Shown piece by piece: positions 8,573 to 17,140 of a stretch of DNA of 64,000 bases. The DNA is from Bailinhaonella thermotolerans (GTDB lineage: Bacteria > Actinomycetota > Actinomycetes > Streptosporangiales > Streptosporangiaceae), in NCBI RefSeq assembly GCF_003594875.1, contig NZ_QZEY01000004.1:310001-374000 (forward strand), in the 5' to 3' direction. How positions within the stretch are numbered: the stretch's first letter is position 1; every line of letters starts with the position of its first letter. Both the position numbers and the translations under genes were made by a program. The notes under the pieces were generated by a model, which was not told the DNA's origin, made no database searches, and saw only the letters and a list, made by a program, of their open reading frames with translations.

Positions 8573-11500
8573 ATGTGGTGCGGGATTCTGGGGGCGTTGG
8601 AGGTTCGGGGGGATGACGGCGGGCTGATCTCGGTCGGGGGGTCGCGGGCGCGGGGGCTGTTGGTGATGCTCGCGGCGGAGGCGGGGCGGGTCGTCAGTCT
8701 GGAGCGGCTGGGGGAGGGGCAGTACGGCGGGCTCGACGACGTGCCCGCCGATGTGGCCAACGCGGTGCAGGCGCAGGTGTCGCGGTTGCGGCGGAGGCTG
8801 CCGGCCGGAGTGATCTCGTTCGAGGGGGGCGGATACCGGCTCGCGATCGATCCGGACCGCGTGGACGCGCACCGGTTCGAGCGGCTCGCGGGGGAGGGGC
8901 GGCGGGCGCTCTCGGCCGGCCGGCATGCCGAGGCGCGGGCGCTGCTGGGGGAGGCGCTGGCGCTGTGGCGCGGGGAGGCGCTGGCCGACCTCGGCGACGC
9001 GCCGTACGCCAGGAACCGGCGCGTGCGGCTGGAGGAGCTGCGGCTCGGCGCGATCGAGGACCGGGCGGAGGCGGCGCTCGCGGCCGGGGAGACCGGGGCC
9101 GCGGGGGAGTTGCGGGAGCTGGTGGCGGCGCATCCGCTGCGGGAGCGGGCGCGCGGGCTGCTCATGCGGGCGCTGCACGCCGAAGGGCGGGCCGGGGAGG
9201 CCCTGGCGGAGTACGAGCACGCGCGGCGGCTGCTGGCCGAGGAGCTGGGGGCCGACCCCTCGCCGGAGCTGGCCGGCGTGCACCTGGAGATCCTGCGCGG
9301 CGAGGCGCGGCCCCGCCCGGCGGCGGTGCCGGCGCCGTTGACGCGGCTGGTGGGGCGGGACCGCGAGCTGGCGCACGTCCTGGGGCTGGAGGGGGCGCGG
9401 CTCGTCACGATCACCGGGCCCGGGGGGATCGGGAAGACCCGGCTCGCCGTGGAGGCCGCCCGGCGGTACGGCGACGCCTGCTTCGTGGACCTGTCGCCCG
9501 TCGAGGAGGTTCCGGCGGCCGGGCCCGCGGACGCCAACGCGGTGGCGCACGCGGCGCTGGTCGCGCTCGGCGTGCGCGAGGGCGGGCTGCGCGGGCCGGG
9601 GGCGGCCGTGCCCGACCCGGTGGAGCGGGTGACGCGGGCCCTGGCCGAGCGGGAGCTGACGCTCGTGCTGGACAACTGCGAGCACGTCATCGGCGCGGCG
9701 GCGGCGCTGGTACGGCGGGTGCTCGCGGCCTGCCCCGCCGTACGCGTGCTCGCGACCAGCCGCGAACCCCTCGGGATCACCGGCGAGGTGCTCGTGCCGC
9801 TGCCGCCGCTGGAGGTGCCGCCCCCGGACGCCGAGCCCGCGCGCGCGCTCGCCTCGCCCGCGGTGCGGCTGTTCCTGGAACGCGCCGCCGCGTCGGGCCT
9901 CACCATCGACCCGGCCGCCGTGGACTCGGGCACCGCCGACCCCGGCACCGTGGACGCGGTCGCCCGGATCTGCGCCGCGCTGGAGGGGGTGCCGCTGGCC
10001 ATCGAGCTGGCCGCGGTGCGGCTGCGCGCGTTCACCCCCCAGGAGCTGGCGCGGCGGCTCGCCGAGCACGACCTGTTCCGGGTGCTGTCACGCGGCGACC
10101 GTACGGCGGCCGCCCGGCACCGCACGCTGCGCGCGGCGATCGCGTGGAGCTGGGACCTGCTCGGCGAGCGGGAACGCGCGGTCGCCCGGCGGTTCACGGT
10201 GTTCGCCGGCGGCGCGACCCTGGAGGCCGCCGAACACGTCTGCGCCCTCAGGGACGAGCCCGCCGCCGGCCCCGAGGCCGCGTCCCCGGCCCCCGCGATG
10301 CCGGACCCGGCGCCTGCGGGCCACGGGCCGGTGGAGTCGCTGGATCCCGAGGATGTCGCGGACCTGCTCGCCGACCTGGTGGACAAGTCCCTCATCGAGG
10401 TCGAGGGCGGGGGTTACCGGATGCTCAGCACGATCCGCCTCTTCTGCGCCGAACGGCTCGCCGAGGCCGGTGAGGAGGACCGGGCGCGGCGTGTCCACGC
10501 CGGGTGGTTCCTCGCGCTGGCCCAGCGCACGGACCCGTCGCTGCGCCGGGCCGGGCAGGTGGCGGCGCTGGACCTGCTGCGCGCCGACCATGCCAACCTC
10601 CAGGCCGCGCTGCGCTGGGCCGTACGCGCCGATCCCGCCCTCGCCCTGCGCCTGACCGCGGCCCTGGCGGCGTACTGGTGGCTGAGCGGCCGCGCCGCCG
10701 AGGCCGCCTCCCAGGCCCCGGCCCTGCTGGCGGCCGTGGACACCCGCGGCCCCCGCGCCCTCGCCCAGGGGCCGGGGGACGCGGCCGGGCCCCGCCCGCA
10801 GGCCGAGCCCGGTATACCGGGCGAACCGGGCATGCCGTACGCGGGCTCGGGCACGCCAGGCCCAGACCCCGGCCCCGGCCCGGGCGCCGCCCCGCTGACG
10901 GCGGACGAGTGGGCGCGGACGCGGGAGGGGTATGTCGCCGCGGCCGCGTTCGCGATCACGAAGGCGTCCCCCGGGCAGCACGCGCGGGCCGAGGAGATCA
11001 TGCGGTCCCTGGAGGGCCCCCTCCGGCACCCCTTCGTGGCGGCGCTGTGGGGGATGAACGCCGGGCCGATGGGGCCGGAGGAACTGCGGCGCCAGCTCAC
11101 CCTGTTCGCCGACGACACGTGGAACCTGGCCCTCATGCGGCTCGGCGACGGGCTCCTCGCCCTGCTCAACGGCGAGCCGGAGACCGGGGAGCGGGCCCTG
11201 TCGGAGGCGCTGGGCGGGTTCCGGGAGCTGGAGGAACGCTGGGGCGTCGCGCAGGCGCTGGACGGGCTCGCCGTGCTCGCCACCCTGCGCGGCGAGTGGG
11301 CGCGGGCGAGCGGGCTGCGCGAGGAGGCGCTGCGGCTGCTGGACCGCCTCGGGGCCCTCGACGAGATGGTGGACGTGGCCTGGCGCTGGGGCGACGCGCT
11401 GGTGCGGGAGGGCGACCTCGACGCCGCCGCCGACCGGTACGGCAGGGCCGCCGGCCTCGCCCGCCGCGCCGGGATGCCGGGTGTCCCGGCGCCCGTCCAC

Positions 11501-11971
11501 CTCGGCCTGGGCCGGATCGCCCGGATCCGGGGCGACCTCGCCGAGGCCCGGGAGCGGTACGAGGCGGCGCTGCGCACCTCGGTGAAGGGGGCGTTCGCCG
11601 CCGGGGGCGCGCTGGTGGCCGCGCACGTGGCGCTGGGCAGGCTCGCCGAGGCGGAGGGGGACCCGGACGAGGCGCGCCTGCGATACCGCGACGCGCTGGC
11701 GGCCGCGCGGGAGACACCCCTGCCCAGCGACATCGCCGACGCCGCCGAGGGGCTGGCCGCCGCGGCGCTCCTGGACGGCGACCCCGCGCGCGCGGCCGTA
11801 CTCCTGGGCGCGGCGGTGGCCCTGCGCGGGATGCGGGCGGCCGGGGACCGCGACGTGGAGGCGACGGAGGCCGGGGCCCGGCGGCTGCTCGGGGAGGCCG
11901 CCTTCGCCGAGACCTTCGCGCGCGCCGCCGCCCTGCCCAGGGACCGGGCGGTCGCCGCCGTCCTGTCGTGA
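8573..11971 (+). CDS. AfsR/SARP-type regulator: winged helix, BTAD, NB-ARC ATPase, TPR-like tail
   Basis: 1132 residues from the ATG at 8573, preceded by a purine-rich GGGAGAATTGGGGG. The N-terminal 95 residues form an OmpR-like winged helix (LGALEVR, then QAQVSRLRRRLP). A bacterial transcriptional activation domain follows (about 100-245, ending ELGADPSPEL). The NB-ARC/STAND ATPase has Walker A GPGGIGKT near 282 and LTLVLDNCEH near 362. The last 500 residues are alpha-helical and TPR-like. Such proteins switch on secondary-metabolite or developmental genes. No biosynthetic cluster is adjacent, so the target is unknown. A 6-bp hairpin TTGCCG-TTT-CGGCAA (11973-11987) follows the stop directly. 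Confidence 0.85.
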   Translation: MWCGILGALEVRGDDGGLISVGGSRARGLLVMLAAEAGRVVSLERLGEGQYGGLDDVPADVANAVQAQVSRLRRRLPAGVISFEGGGYRLAIDPDRVDAHRFERLAGEGRRALSAGRHAEARALLGEALALWRGEALADLGDAPYARNRRVRLEELRLGAIEDRAEAALAAGETGAAGELRELVAAHPLRERARGLLMRALHAEGRAGEALAEYEHARRLLAEELGADPSPELAGVHLEILRGEARPRPAAVPAPLTRLVGRDRELAHVLGLEGARLVTITGPGGIGKTRLAVEAARRYGDACFVDLSPVEEVPAAGPADANAVAHAALVALGVREGGLRGPGAAVPDPVERVTRALAERELTLVLDNCEHVIGAAAALVRRVLAACPAVRVLATSREPLGITGEVLVPLPPLEVPPPDAEPARALASPAVRLFLERAAASGLTIDPAAVDSGTADPGTVDAVARICAALEGVPLAIELAAVRLRAFTPQELARRLAEHDLFRVLSRGDRTAAARHRTLRAAIAWSWDLLGERERAVARRFTVFAGGATLEAAEHVCALRDEPAAGPEAASPAPAMPDPAPAGHGPVESLDPEDVADLLADLVDKSLIEVEGGGYRMLSTIRLFCAERLAEAGEEDRARRVHAGWFLALAQRTDPSLRRAGQVAALDLLRADHANLQAALRWAVRADPALALRLTAALAAYWWLSGRAAEAASQAPALLAAVDTRGPRALAQGPGDAAGPRPQAEPGIPGEPGMPYAGSGTPGPDPGPGPGAAPLTADEWARTREGYVAAAAFAITKASPGQHARAEEIMRSLEGPLRHPFVAALWGMNAGPMGPEELRRQLTLFADDTWNLALMRLGDGLLALLNGEPETGERALSEALGGFRELEERWGVAQALDGLAVLATLRGEWARASGLREEALRLLDRLGALDEMVDVAWRWGDALVREGDLDAAADRYGRAAGLARRAGMPGVPAPVHLGLGRIARIRGDLAEARERYEAALRTSVKGAFAAGGALVAAHVALGRLAEAEGDPDEARLRYRDALAAARETPLPSDIADAAEGLAAAALLDGDPARAAVLLGAAVALRGMRAAGDRDVEATEAGARRLLGEAAFAETFARAAALPRDRAVAAVLS

Positions 11972-12073
11972 TTTGCCGTTTCGGCAAGGATCCTTTGCCG
12001 CCGGGGCCCTCACGAGGCATCGTGCGGCGTCGGCCCGGATGAGAGGGGCCGCCCGCGTGAGAGGAGAACGCAC

Positions 12074-12718
12074 ATGACCGACGCTTCACCGGCCGGCTCC
12101 GCCGAGGAGTTCTGGGAGGACTTCTACCGGTCCGAGGACCGGCGCTGGAGCGGCGAGGCCAACCCGCTGCTGGTGCGCGAGGCCGCGTCGCTCACCCCCG
12201 GCACGGCCCTGGACCTCGGCTGCGGGGAGGGCGCCGACGCGATCTGGCTCGCCCGCCGGGGGTGGCGCGTGACCGCGACCGACGTGTCGCGGACGGCCCT
12301 GCGCCGGGCGGCCGCCCACGCGGCCGAGGCCGGGGTGGGCGACCGGATCGAGTGGGAGGCGCATGATCTGTCCCGGTCGTTCCCCGGCGGGTCCTTCGAC
12401 CTGGTGTCCGCGCAGTTCCTGCACTCCCCGGTCGCGGCGGAGGGCGAGCGGGAGGCCATCTTGCGCCGGGCCGCCGCGGCGGTGGCGCCGGGCGGGTCCC
12501 TCCTGATCGCCGGGCACGCCGGCTGGCCGTCCTGGATGGACGAGCCTCCCTTCCCCCACCACTTCCCGACCATCCCCGAGGTCCTGGAGAGCCTGGACCT
12601 GGCCCCCGGCGGCTGGCACGTGGACGTCGCGGACGTCGTCGAGCGCGAGCTGACCGGCCCGGAGGGGCAGCGCGGGCACCGCGAGGACCACGTCCTGCGC
12701 GTCCGCCGCCTCGGCTAG
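12074..12718 (+). CDS. Class I SAM-dependent methyltransferase
   Basis: 214 residues with a Rossmann methyltransferase core: motif I LDLGCGEGADAIWLA (about 46-60), an acidic ATDVS at the end of strand 2, a post-II motif in DLVSAQFLHSP (about 112-122), and LRRAAAAVAPGGSLLI. This resembles the methyltransferase domain 25/11 and tellurite-resistance TehB-like branches, but the substrate cannot be told from sequence. The start ATG follows GAGAGGAGAA. It lies 100 bp after the AfsR-like gene and may be co-transcribed or a target of it. Confidence 0.8.
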   Translation: MTDASPAGSAEEFWEDFYRSEDRRWSGEANPLLVREAASLTPGTALDLGCGEGADAIWLARRGWRVTATDVSRTALRRAAAHAAEAGVGDRIEWEAHDLSRSFPGGSFDLVSAQFLHSPVAAEGEREAILRRAAAAVAPGGSLLIAGHAGWPSWMDEPPFPHHFPTIPEVLESLDLAPGGWHVDVADVVERELTGPEGQRGHREDHVLRVRRLG

Positions 12719-12797
12719 CGCCCGGCGCTGACGGGCGGGGCGGCGGGCGTCAGCGGGACGTCGGCGGACTGTCAACGGGGGTCGCGACGCTCTGGGC

Positions 12798-13955
12798 ATG
12801 ACGAAGAAGATCCTCATCTCCGGCGCCGGCATCGGCGGCCTCGCCCTCGCGCACTGGCTGGCCCGGTACGGCCACGCCGTCACCGTCGTGGAGAAGGCGC
12901 CGGCGATGCGCCCCGGCGGGCAGGCGGTGGACTTCAAGGGGGCGGCGCACCTGACCGTGCTGGAGCGCATGGGCATCCTGGAGGACGTGCGCCGGCACGC
13001 CACCGGAGGCGCCGACCTGTATTTCGTGGACGCCGACGGGCGGCGGCTGGGGGTCATGCCCGGGGAGTTCACCGGGGGCGACCTGGAGATCCTCCGGGGA
13101 GACCTGGCGCGGCTGCTCCACGACCGGGTGCGCGACCGGGCGGACGTCGTCTTCGGCGACTCGATCACCTCGCTGGCCGAGACCCCGGACGGCGTCCGCG
13201 CCACCTTCGAGCGTGCGGCCCCTGGGGCGTACGACCTGGTGGTGGGGGCCGACGGGATCCACTCCAACGTGCGGCGGCTGGTCTTCGGCCCCGAGCGGGA
13301 CTACGTGCGCCACCAGGGGCACTACTACGCGCTGGCCGGGCTCGACCGGGACTTCGGGCCCGACGGGCTGATGTACAACGAGCCGGGGCGGCTGGTGTCC
13401 GTCGGCGGGAACAAGGCCCCGGCCTTCTTCGTGTTCGCCTCTCCGGAGCTGGAGTACGACCGCTACGACCCGGAGGCGCAGATCGCGATCCTCACCCGGG
13501 CGTACGCCGGGATGGGCTGGCGGACCGCCGAGGTCGTCGAGGCGCTCCAGGGCACCCGCGACGTGTACCTCGACTCGATCAGCCGCGTCCACATGGAGGA
13601 GTACACACGCGGCCGGGTCGCGCTGCTGGGCGACGCCGGCTACGGCAACACCCTGGGCGGCTTCGGCAGCGGGCTCGCGCTGGTCGGGGCGTACGTCCTG
13701 GCGGGCGAGCTGGCGGCGGCGGGCGGCGACCACCGCGCGGCGTTCCGGCGGTACCAGGAGATCCTCCTCCGCTACTCCAAGGTCGCCCGGAAGGGCAACG
13801 CGGGGCCGTTCCTCGCGCCGCCGACCTGGCGCAGGATCCGGAGCCGCAACCGGCTCTTCCGCTACCGGCCCATGCTCAAGCTGATGATCGCGATGGGCGA
13901 GAGGTTCGCCACCGGCATCGACCTGCGCGACTACCCCGTCCCGGCGCACCGCTGA
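12798..13955 (+). CDS. FAD-dependent monooxygenase (PHBH fold, TetX-like)
   Basis: 385 residues. The N-terminal dinucleotide motif is GAGIGGLALAHWLARYG with a VVEKAP acidic end. A DG motif VVGADGIHSNVRR lies near 150, and GD motif LLGDAGYGNTLGGFGSG near 276-292 binds FAD phosphate/ribose. This is the flavoprotein aromatic hydroxylase fold, and the short length and VDFKG near the N-terminus resemble TetX-like and polyketide-tailoring members. The ribosome-binding site is poor. The substrate is unknown. It stands alone between the methyltransferase and the luciferase-like operon. Confidence 0.82.
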   Translation: MTKKILISGAGIGGLALAHWLARYGHAVTVVEKAPAMRPGGQAVDFKGAAHLTVLERMGILEDVRRHATGGADLYFVDADGRRLGVMPGEFTGGDLEILRGDLARLLHDRVRDRADVVFGDSITSLAETPDGVRATFERAAPGAYDLVVGADGIHSNVRRLVFGPERDYVRHQGHYYALAGLDRDFGPDGLMYNEPGRLVSVGGNKAPAFFVFASPELEYDRYDPEAQIAILTRAYAGMGWRTAEVVEALQGTRDVYLDSISRVHMEEYTRGRVALLGDAGYGNTLGGFGSGLALVGAYVLAGELAAAGGDHRAAFRRYQEILLRYSKVARKGNAGPFLAPPTWRRIRSRNRLFRYRPMLKLMIAMGERFATGIDLRDYPVPAHR

Positions 13956-14184
13956 CCCCCGCCCCACCCCGCCTCCGCCCCGCCCGGCCCCTGTCCCGTC
14001 CCGCCCGCGTCGCGTCCTGCCCGTGTTCCGTCCCGTCCGCCCGCCGTACGGCCTGGCCCGCGTGCCGTACGGCGGGGCGTCCTCCGGCCGGGCGCGGCTG
14101 GGCGCCGGCGCGAGCCGTACCGGAACGGGTGGAAAGAAGGGGGCGCGGGCGGGAATGAAACAGGGGTGGGTTTACGCTTGCGAC

Positions 14185-14198
14185 GTTGAACTTTCAAC
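14185..14198. promoter_or_regulatory. Palindrome GTTGAA-CT-TTCAAC upstream of the luciferase-like gene
   Basis: A perfect 6-bp inverted repeat with a 2-bp spacer, in an AT-rich patch about 20 bp before the preferred start of the flavin monooxygenase operon. Its size and position suit a dimeric repressor such as a MarR-type protein. No such regulator gene is adjacent. The only TTG-start alternative for the gene overlaps this palindrome, which argues against that start. Confidence 0.4.
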
Positions 14199-14218
14199 AG
14201 TCGCGGATGGTGATTAAA

Positions 14219-15316
14219 GTGCAGTTCGGGATCTTCACCGTGGGTGACGTGACCACCGACCCCACCACGGGGCGCACCCCCACCGAGCACGAGCGGGTCA
14301 AGGCGATGGTGGCGATCGCGCTCAAGGCCGAGGAGGTCGGCCTCGACGTGTTCGCGACGGGTGAGCACCACAACCCGCCGTTCGTGCCGTCGTCGCCGAC
14401 GACCATGCTCGGCTACATCGCCGCGCGGACCGAGCGGCTCATCCTCTCCACCTCGACCACGCTGATCACCACGAACGACCCGGTGAAGATCGCCGAGGAC
14501 TTCGCGATGCTCCAGCACCTGGCCGACGGGCGGGTGGACCTGATGATGGGACGCGGCAACACCGGCCCCGTCTACCCGTGGTTCGGGCAGGACATCCGCA
14601 ACGGCATCCCGCTGGCCATCGAGAACTACGCGCTGCTGCACCGGCTCTGGCGTGAGGACGTCGTGGACTGGGAGGGGCGGTTCCGCACGCCGCTCCAGGG
14701 GTTCACCTCGACTCCGCGCCCGCTGGACGGCGTGCCGCCGTTCGTCTGGCACGGCTCGATCCGCTCGCCGGAGATCGCCGAGCAGGCCGCGTACTACGGC
14801 GACGGGTTCTTCGCGAACAACATCTTCTGGCCCAAGGAGCACTACCAGCGCCTGATCGGCCTCTACCGGCAGCGGTACGCCCACTACGGGCACGGCGCGC
14901 CGGAGCAGGCCATCGTCGGGCTCGGCGGCCAGGTGTTCATGCGCAAGAACTCCCAGGACGCGATCCGCGAGTTCCGCCCCTACTTCGACGTCGCCCCGGT
15001 GTACGGCCACGGGCCCTCGCTGGAGGAGTTCATGCGGGAGACCCCGCTCACGGTCGGCAGCCCGGAGCAGGTGGTCGAGCGCACCCTGAAGTTCCGCGAG
15101 TACTTCGGCGACTACCAGCGGCAACTGTTCCTCGTGGACCACGCGGGGCTGCCGCTGAAGACCGTGCTGGAGCAGATCGACATGCTCGGCGAGGAGGTCG
15201 TGCCCGTGCTCCGGAAGGAGTTCGCGATCGGCCGCCCGGCGAACGTGCCCGACGCCCCCACCCACTCCTCGCTCCTCGCCGCCCGTACGGCGGAGCCGGC
15301 TCCCGCGGAGGCCTGA
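14219..15316 (+). CDS. CE1758-type FMN-dependent luciferase-like monooxygenase
   Basis: 365 residues from GTG 14219, chosen because the family begins directly with QFGIFTVGDV; ATG 14207 is also possible. It is a TIM-barrel LLM flavoprotein with FATGEHHNPPFV, a long conserved MMGRGNTGPVYPWFG block and GSPEQVVERTL near the C-terminus. It pairs with an FMN reductase one base downstream, the standard arrangement for this two-component family. The reductase supplies FMNH2 and the monooxygenase uses O2 to oxidise an unknown substrate. Confidence 0.88.
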   Translation: MQFGIFTVGDVTTDPTTGRTPTEHERVKAMVAIALKAEEVGLDVFATGEHHNPPFVPSSPTTMLGYIAARTERLILSTSTTLITTNDPVKIAEDFAMLQHLADGRVDLMMGRGNTGPVYPWFGQDIRNGIPLAIENYALLHRLWREDVVDWEGRFRTPLQGFTSTPRPLDGVPPFVWHGSIRSPEIAEQAAYYGDGFFANNIFWPKEHYQRLIGLYRQRYAHYGHGAPEQAIVGLGGQVFMRKNSQDAIREFRPYFDVAPVYGHGPSLEEFMRETPLTVGSPEQVVERTLKFREYFGDYQRQLFLVDHAGLPLKTVLEQIDMLGEEVVPVLRKEFAIGRPANVPDAPTHSSLLAARTAEPAPAEA

Positions 15317-15317
15317 C

Positions 15318-15992
15318 ATGACGAACGTGCGACTGGTCGCGGTCTCGGCCGGGCTCGGCAAGCCGTCCGCGACGCGGCTGCTGGCCGACCGGCTCGTGAC
15401 GGCGGCCAGGGAACGGCTGGAGCGGCAGGGCGAGGAGGTCGAGGTCCGCGTGATCGAACTGCGCGACCTCGCCTCCGACATCGCCAACAACCTGGTCACC
15501 GGGTTCCCCGGGGCCAGGCTGCGCGAGGCCGTGGAGGCGGTGACCGGGGCGGACGCGCTGATCGCCGTCACCCCCGTCTTCACGGCCTCCTACAGCGGCC
15601 TGTTCAAGTCGTTCTTCGACGTGATCGAGCCGGACGCGCTCACCGGCAAGCCCGTGCTCGTCGCGGCGACCGGCGGCACGGCGCGGCACTCGCTGGTGCT
15701 GGACCACGCGATGCGGCCGCTGTTCGGCTACCTGCGGGCGCTCGTGGTGCCCACCGGGGTCTACGCCGCCGCCGAGGACTGGGGCGGCGCGGGCGACGGG
15801 CTGACCGCCACGCTGCCCGACCGCATCACCCGCGCGGCCGGGGAGCTGGCCGCGTTCACCGCCGCGGCGCGGCAGGCGCGCCCCGCCGGGCCCGCGCAGA
15901 CCCCGGCGGGCGACGGCGCGAAGGAGAAGGAGGAGGCCGAGGTGGTGCCGTTCGAGCAGCTCCTCGCCTCGCTGCGCCCCGGTCGCGGCTGA
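15318..15992 (+). CDS. CE1759-type NAD(P)H-dependent FMN reductase
   Basis: 224 residues with a flavodoxin-like fold: VSAGLGKPSATRLLADRL at the N-terminus (FMN phosphate loop), VTPVFTASYSGLFKSFFD near 90, and ATGGTARHSL near 118. It starts one base after the LLM monooxygenase stop and surely shares its transcript. The expected role is reduction of FMN for the partner monooxygenase. The C-terminal 40 residues are a charged, probably disordered tail. Confidence 0.87.
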   Translation: MTNVRLVAVSAGLGKPSATRLLADRLVTAARERLERQGEEVEVRVIELRDLASDIANNLVTGFPGARLREAVEAVTGADALIAVTPVFTASYSGLFKSFFDVIEPDALTGKPVLVAATGGTARHSLVLDHAMRPLFGYLRALVVPTGVYAAAEDWGGAGDGLTATLPDRITRAAGELAAFTAAARQARPAGPAQTPAGDGAKEKEEAEVVPFEQLLASLRPGRG

Positions 15993-16078
15993 GCGGCCGG
16001 AAGGGGCGCGCGCACCGGCGCCGGTCATCGCTGATCGGCCCCGGTCCGCGGCGCGGCTCCCGCCCGCCGGCCCGGGCT

Positions 16079-16147
16079 GCGCGGTCCGGGGTGCGCGGTC
16101 CGGGGTGCGCGGTCCGGGGTGCGCGGTCCGGGGTGCGCGGTCCGGGT
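16079..16147. repeat. 14-bp tandem repeat GCGCGGTCCGGGGT, about five units
   Basis: Four perfect copies and a shortened fifth copy lie in the gap between the FMN reductase and the lysozyme gene, ending 6 bp before the lysozyme stop codon. No gene spans it. The perfect identity of the units suggests recent slippage, making it a possible variable-number tandem repeat. Confidence 0.85.
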
Positions 16148-16152
16148 ACGGC

Positions 16153-16926
16153 TCAGCGCAGGTTGGCCAGGCGGCGGAGCGAGGACAGCGTGCCGTGGTA
16201 GACGTTGTGGTCGGTCGGGAAGCCGATGCCGGGCACGTACGACCGCCGGGTGTACTGCCAGAACGACCAGGCGCGGCCGCCCGCGACCGGCTCCGGGGAC
16301 GCCTTGCCGTACCGCGCGAGGTGGAGGCGGTACCGCCCGAGCGAGGTCGTCCCGCCCAGGCACTCGTCGATGAACGACTTGCGCGTGTAGAGGGTGGCGT
16401 GCCGCCCGGTGACCTCGCGGATCCGGTTCAGGAACGCCGTCACCTCGCTCAGCCGCAGCCGGCGCCCGTTCGCGTAGCACTGCTCGACGTCCACCTCCGC
16501 CGGGAGCTGGTGGGCGCGGGTGCCGGTGAAGCCGTTGCGGCGCAGGACCCGCAGGAAGTGGTCGGCCTGCGCGCGCCCGGGGGCGTCGGCGGTGAAGTAG
16601 TGGTAGGCGCCGTGGATCAGGCCGACCCGGCGCGCCCCGGCGATGTCGCGGGCGAACCAGGGGTCCACGTAACGCGTGCCCTGGGTGGCCTTCATGATCG
16701 CGAAGGACTGGCCGCTGCGCACGACCTCCTCCCAGTCGAACGGCAGCCCGTTGCGGTGGTTGTGGCGGGAGGTGTCCGGGCCGAAGACGGTGTAGTCCCC
16801 CGGCGACCGCGCCGGGAACGGGCGGGCCTCGGCCGGGGCGGCCGGGGCGAGGACGGCCGGGGTGAGGACCGGGATCGCGGCGAGGGCTAGTGTGGCCGCG
16901 ACCCGCCGTCTATCGCCAATGGGCAT
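16153..16926 (-). CDS. Secreted GH25 lysozyme
   Basis: 257 residues from the ATG at 16926, which follows a clear GGAGG. A Sec signal peptide (basic DRRR, Ala/Leu core, APAEA cleavage region near 31) precedes a GH25 domain. Seen are GPDTSRHN (catalytic Asp of strand 1), DWEEV, LPAEVDVEQ (catalytic DxE), HATLYTRKSF and WSFWQYTRR near the end. GH25 enzymes cleave the MurNAc-beta-1,4-GlcNAc bond of peptidoglycan. The product probably serves cell-wall remodelling or attack on competitors. There is no cell-wall-binding repeat. Confidence 0.9.
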   Translation of the reverse strand: MPIGDRRRVAATLALAAIPVLTPAVLAPAAPAEARPFPARSPGDYTVFGPDTSRHNHRNGLPFDWEEVVRSGQSFAIMKATQGTRYVDPWFARDIAGARRVGLIHGAYHYFTADAPGRAQADHFLRVLRRNGFTGTRAHQLPAEVDVEQCYANGRRLRLSEVTAFLNRIREVTGRHATLYTRKSFIDECLGGTTSLGRYRLHLARYGKASPEPVAGGRAWSFWQYTRRSYVPGIGFPTDHNVYHGTLSSLRRLANLR

Positions 16927-17140
16927 GTCTGCCTCCGTTGTGCACCATCCGTGATCGGGGGATCGCACCCCGTTCCATGTCGCCCCCATCGTGCACACGA
17001 GAGCGGCCCGCGACCGCGCGCCTCCGGTCTCGATTCCCTCCGTGTTCTGCCTGGATTCGGCAGATTGACTCGGCGGCCCGGTCCGGCCGGATACGGTCCG
17101 GTCCGGCCCGACCGCGGCGGGTCCGGCCGGGTCCGGCGGA

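Noticed and set aside
8453-14000. Secondary-metabolite gene cluster around the AfsR-like regulator
   Set aside because: A regulator, a methyltransferase and a monooxygenase are present but no synthase, NRPS, terpene cyclase or precursor peptide.
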